Assembly: GCA_030833685.1 (NCBI GenBank)
Contig: JAURGS010000156.1
Span: 1 to 5,872, forward strand
DNA length: 5,872 nucleotides
Direction: 5' to 3'
From: Rhodoferax sp.
GTDB lineage: Bacteria; Pseudomonadota; Gammaproteobacteria; Burkholderiales; Burkholderiaceae_C
The translations under genes and the position numbers were made by a program. Shown here one piece after another: positions 4,957 through 5,872 of the stretch. Numbering within the stretch: position 1 is the first letter of the stretch; every line of letters starts with the position of its first letter. The notes beneath the pieces are model-generated. The model saw only the letters and a program-made list of their open reading frames with translations, did no database searches and had not been told where the DNA came from.

Positions 4957-4981
4957 GGCCTGCGTGCGCCTGACAGGGCCT
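4956..4981. terminator. possible weak bidirectional terminator between erpA and anmK
   Basis: AGGCC (4956-4960) can pair with GGCCT (4977-4981), extended by one T-G wobble pair (4961/4976), leaving a 14-base loop. It lies in the 35-bp gap between convergent stops, where a shared terminator would be expected. Neither side carries a clean T run, so evidence is mostly positional. Confidence 0.28.
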
Positions 4982-4991
4982 TCGTAAGATA

Positions 4992-5872
4992 TCAAGCGGG
5001 GTAGAGGGCGCCCAGAATTCGAGGGCCCGCCGCGCCAGTGGCGCTGGGCACATTGCCGGTTTGTTTCATAAGTGTTTGGCGCGCTAACCAAGCGAACGCC
5101 GCGGCTTCTACCTGTTGTGCCGGGAGTCCGTGTGCATCCGATTTGTTGACCGACACGCGCGGCAGCAGTCTCGCAAGTCGGTTCATCAGATCGGTGTTGA
5201 GTGCACCACCCCCGCAAACCAGCAGCTGATCACAGCCAGGCGCCCAGCGCGAAACGGCTTGTGCACAACTGCTGGCTGTGAGTTCAGCCAGCGTTGCTTG
5301 CACGTCTGCAGCATTTGACTGGGCCCAAGGACCAGACTTTGCGCTGAGCCAGTCAAGATTAAACAGGTCTCGCCCAGTGCTTTTGGGCGCATCCAGTGCG
5401 AAATAGGGCTCTGAATAAAGTCGCCTCAGCAGGTCGGGCAGGACCTGCCCGCTAGTCGCCCATTGCCCCTGATGGTCGTAGGCCAGTCCTTGGTGAAGTT
5501 GGCACCAGGCATCTAACAGAATGTTCCCAGGTCCACAGTCAAAGCCCAAGAGTTTGTCGTTTTGCTTTGACATCAATACGGAGAGGTTGGCAATGCCACC
5601 GATGTTGAGTACGCAGACCTGGCCATCGATCTGGCCGAATACCGCTTGGTGAAAAGCCGGTACCAAAGGCGCGCCCTGACCGCCCGCCGCCAAATCGCGG
5701 CTACGAAAGTCGGCGATAACCGGCAATCCGGTTTTTTCGGCCAGTAATGCTGGGTTGATCAGCTGCAAGCTGTAGCGTTCGTGGCTTGCCCCTTTGGGCT
5801 GGTGACGCACGGTCTGTCCGTGCGCGCCGATGGCATGGATCGGCAGCGCGGTGCTCTCCTTGCCTGCGGCTT
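4992..5872 (-). CDS. anmK: anhydro-N-acetylmuramic acid kinase AnmK (5' partial)
   Basis: AnmK hydrolyses the 1,6-anhydro ring of anhydro-N-acetylmuramic acid and phosphorylates the sugar with ATP, feeding recycled peptidoglycan sugar into MurNAc-6-phosphate. The frame is open through the right edge: codons upstream of a GTG at 5810 read HAIGAHGQTVRHQP, a conserved AnmK block, so that GTG is not the start. About 292 residues are visible of roughly 370; the missing 75-90 would contain the N-terminal ATP-site GTSxDG motif. Visible motifs, numbered from the first visible residue, are GQGAPLVPAFH (64-74), LNIGGIANLS (88-97), GFDCGPGN (109-116, with the likely catalytic Asp111), PKSTGRDLFN (162-171), VQATLAELTA (190-199), VCGGGALN (218-225) and EAAAFAWLA (255-263). 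It ends in the usual LGALYPA. The enzyme is cytoplasmic. Confidence 0.95.
   Translation of the reverse strand, partial: AAGKESTALPIHAIGAHGQTVRHQPKGASHERYSLQLINPALLAEKTGLPVIADFRSRDLAAGGQGAPLVPAFHQAVFGQIDGQVCVLNIGGIANLSVLMSKQNDKLLGFDCGPGNILLDAWCQLHQGLAYDHQGQWATSGQVLPDLLRRLYSEPYFALDAPKSTGRDLFNLDWLSAKSGPWAQSNAADVQATLAELTASSCAQAVSRWAPGCDQLLVCGGGALNTDLMNRLARLLPRVSVNKSDAHGLPAQQVEAAAFAWLARQTLMKQTGNVPSATGAAGPRILGALYPA

Noticed and set aside
4948..5217. Minus-strand open frame overlapping the 3' end of anmK in another frame
   Set aside because: It is a shadow of anmK and erpA sequence with arginine- and threonine-rich composition and no family resemblance.
5808..5810. GTG as the anmK start, giving a complete 272-residue protein
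   Set aside because: The frame stays open beyond it and encodes the conserved AIGAHGQT block, so the gene is cut by the window edge, not short.
1..5872. Search by eye for CRISPR repeats, transposase genes, attachment sites and tRNA genes
   Set aside because: No spaced direct repeats, inverted-repeat-flanked element, integrase or cloverleaf-like sequence was seen; the window is nearly all housekeeping coding sequence.

Overview
The window looks like a chromosomal housekeeping segment of a betaproteobacterium, most likely order Burkholderiales (Comamonadaceae or a close relative). I base this on remembered protein similarity and gene order (rplM-rpsI, a DUF6776-type membrane protein, bactofilin, erpA, convergent anmK), not on a search. 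Base composition looks moderately GC-rich and even throughout. I see no insertion sequence, phage gene, tRNA, rRNA, CRISPR array or sign of recent transfer.

Left part (1-1332, plus strand): a tightly packed trio. A YbaK/EbsC-type aminoacyl-tRNA deacylase-like protein has its N-terminus cut by the left edge. It overlaps a small four-cysteine DUF1289 protein by 4 bp (ATGA), which in turn overlaps a DsbA-fold 2-hydroxychromene-2-carboxylate isomerase-like protein by 4 bp. Translation is probably coupled through all three. Converging on the trio, with 5 bp between the stops, is rlmJ (1338-2240, minus strand), a 23S rRNA adenine-N6 methyltransferase.

Middle (2241-3320): rlmJ and the ribosomal operon rplM-rpsI diverge from a roughly 190-bp region. 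It carries a perfect TATAAT box, a hairpin at the predicted 5' end of the transcript, a strong Shine-Dalgarno/GTG pair in frame with rplM, and a small GAAA-loop hairpin just before the accepted rplM ATG. This looks like a regulated ribosomal-protein leader. A GC-rich terminator-like hairpin follows rpsI, and its loop can also pair with the bases just after the stem.

Right part (3339-5872): a bitopic membrane coiled-coil protein of unknown function, a bactofilin and erpA (A-type Fe-S carrier) run on the plus strand. The last gene, anmK (anhydro-N-acetylmuramic acid kinase, peptidoglycan recycling), runs on the minus strand and loses its N-terminus at the right edge.

Themes are translation (tRNA proofreading, rRNA modification, L13/S9), Fe-S delivery, and the cell envelope (bactofilin, AnmK, the membrane coiled-coil protein). 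No clearly new system is evident. The best leads are the rplM leader with its two candidate starts and the conserved-looking pairing of the uncharacterised membrane coiled-coil protein with a bactofilin.
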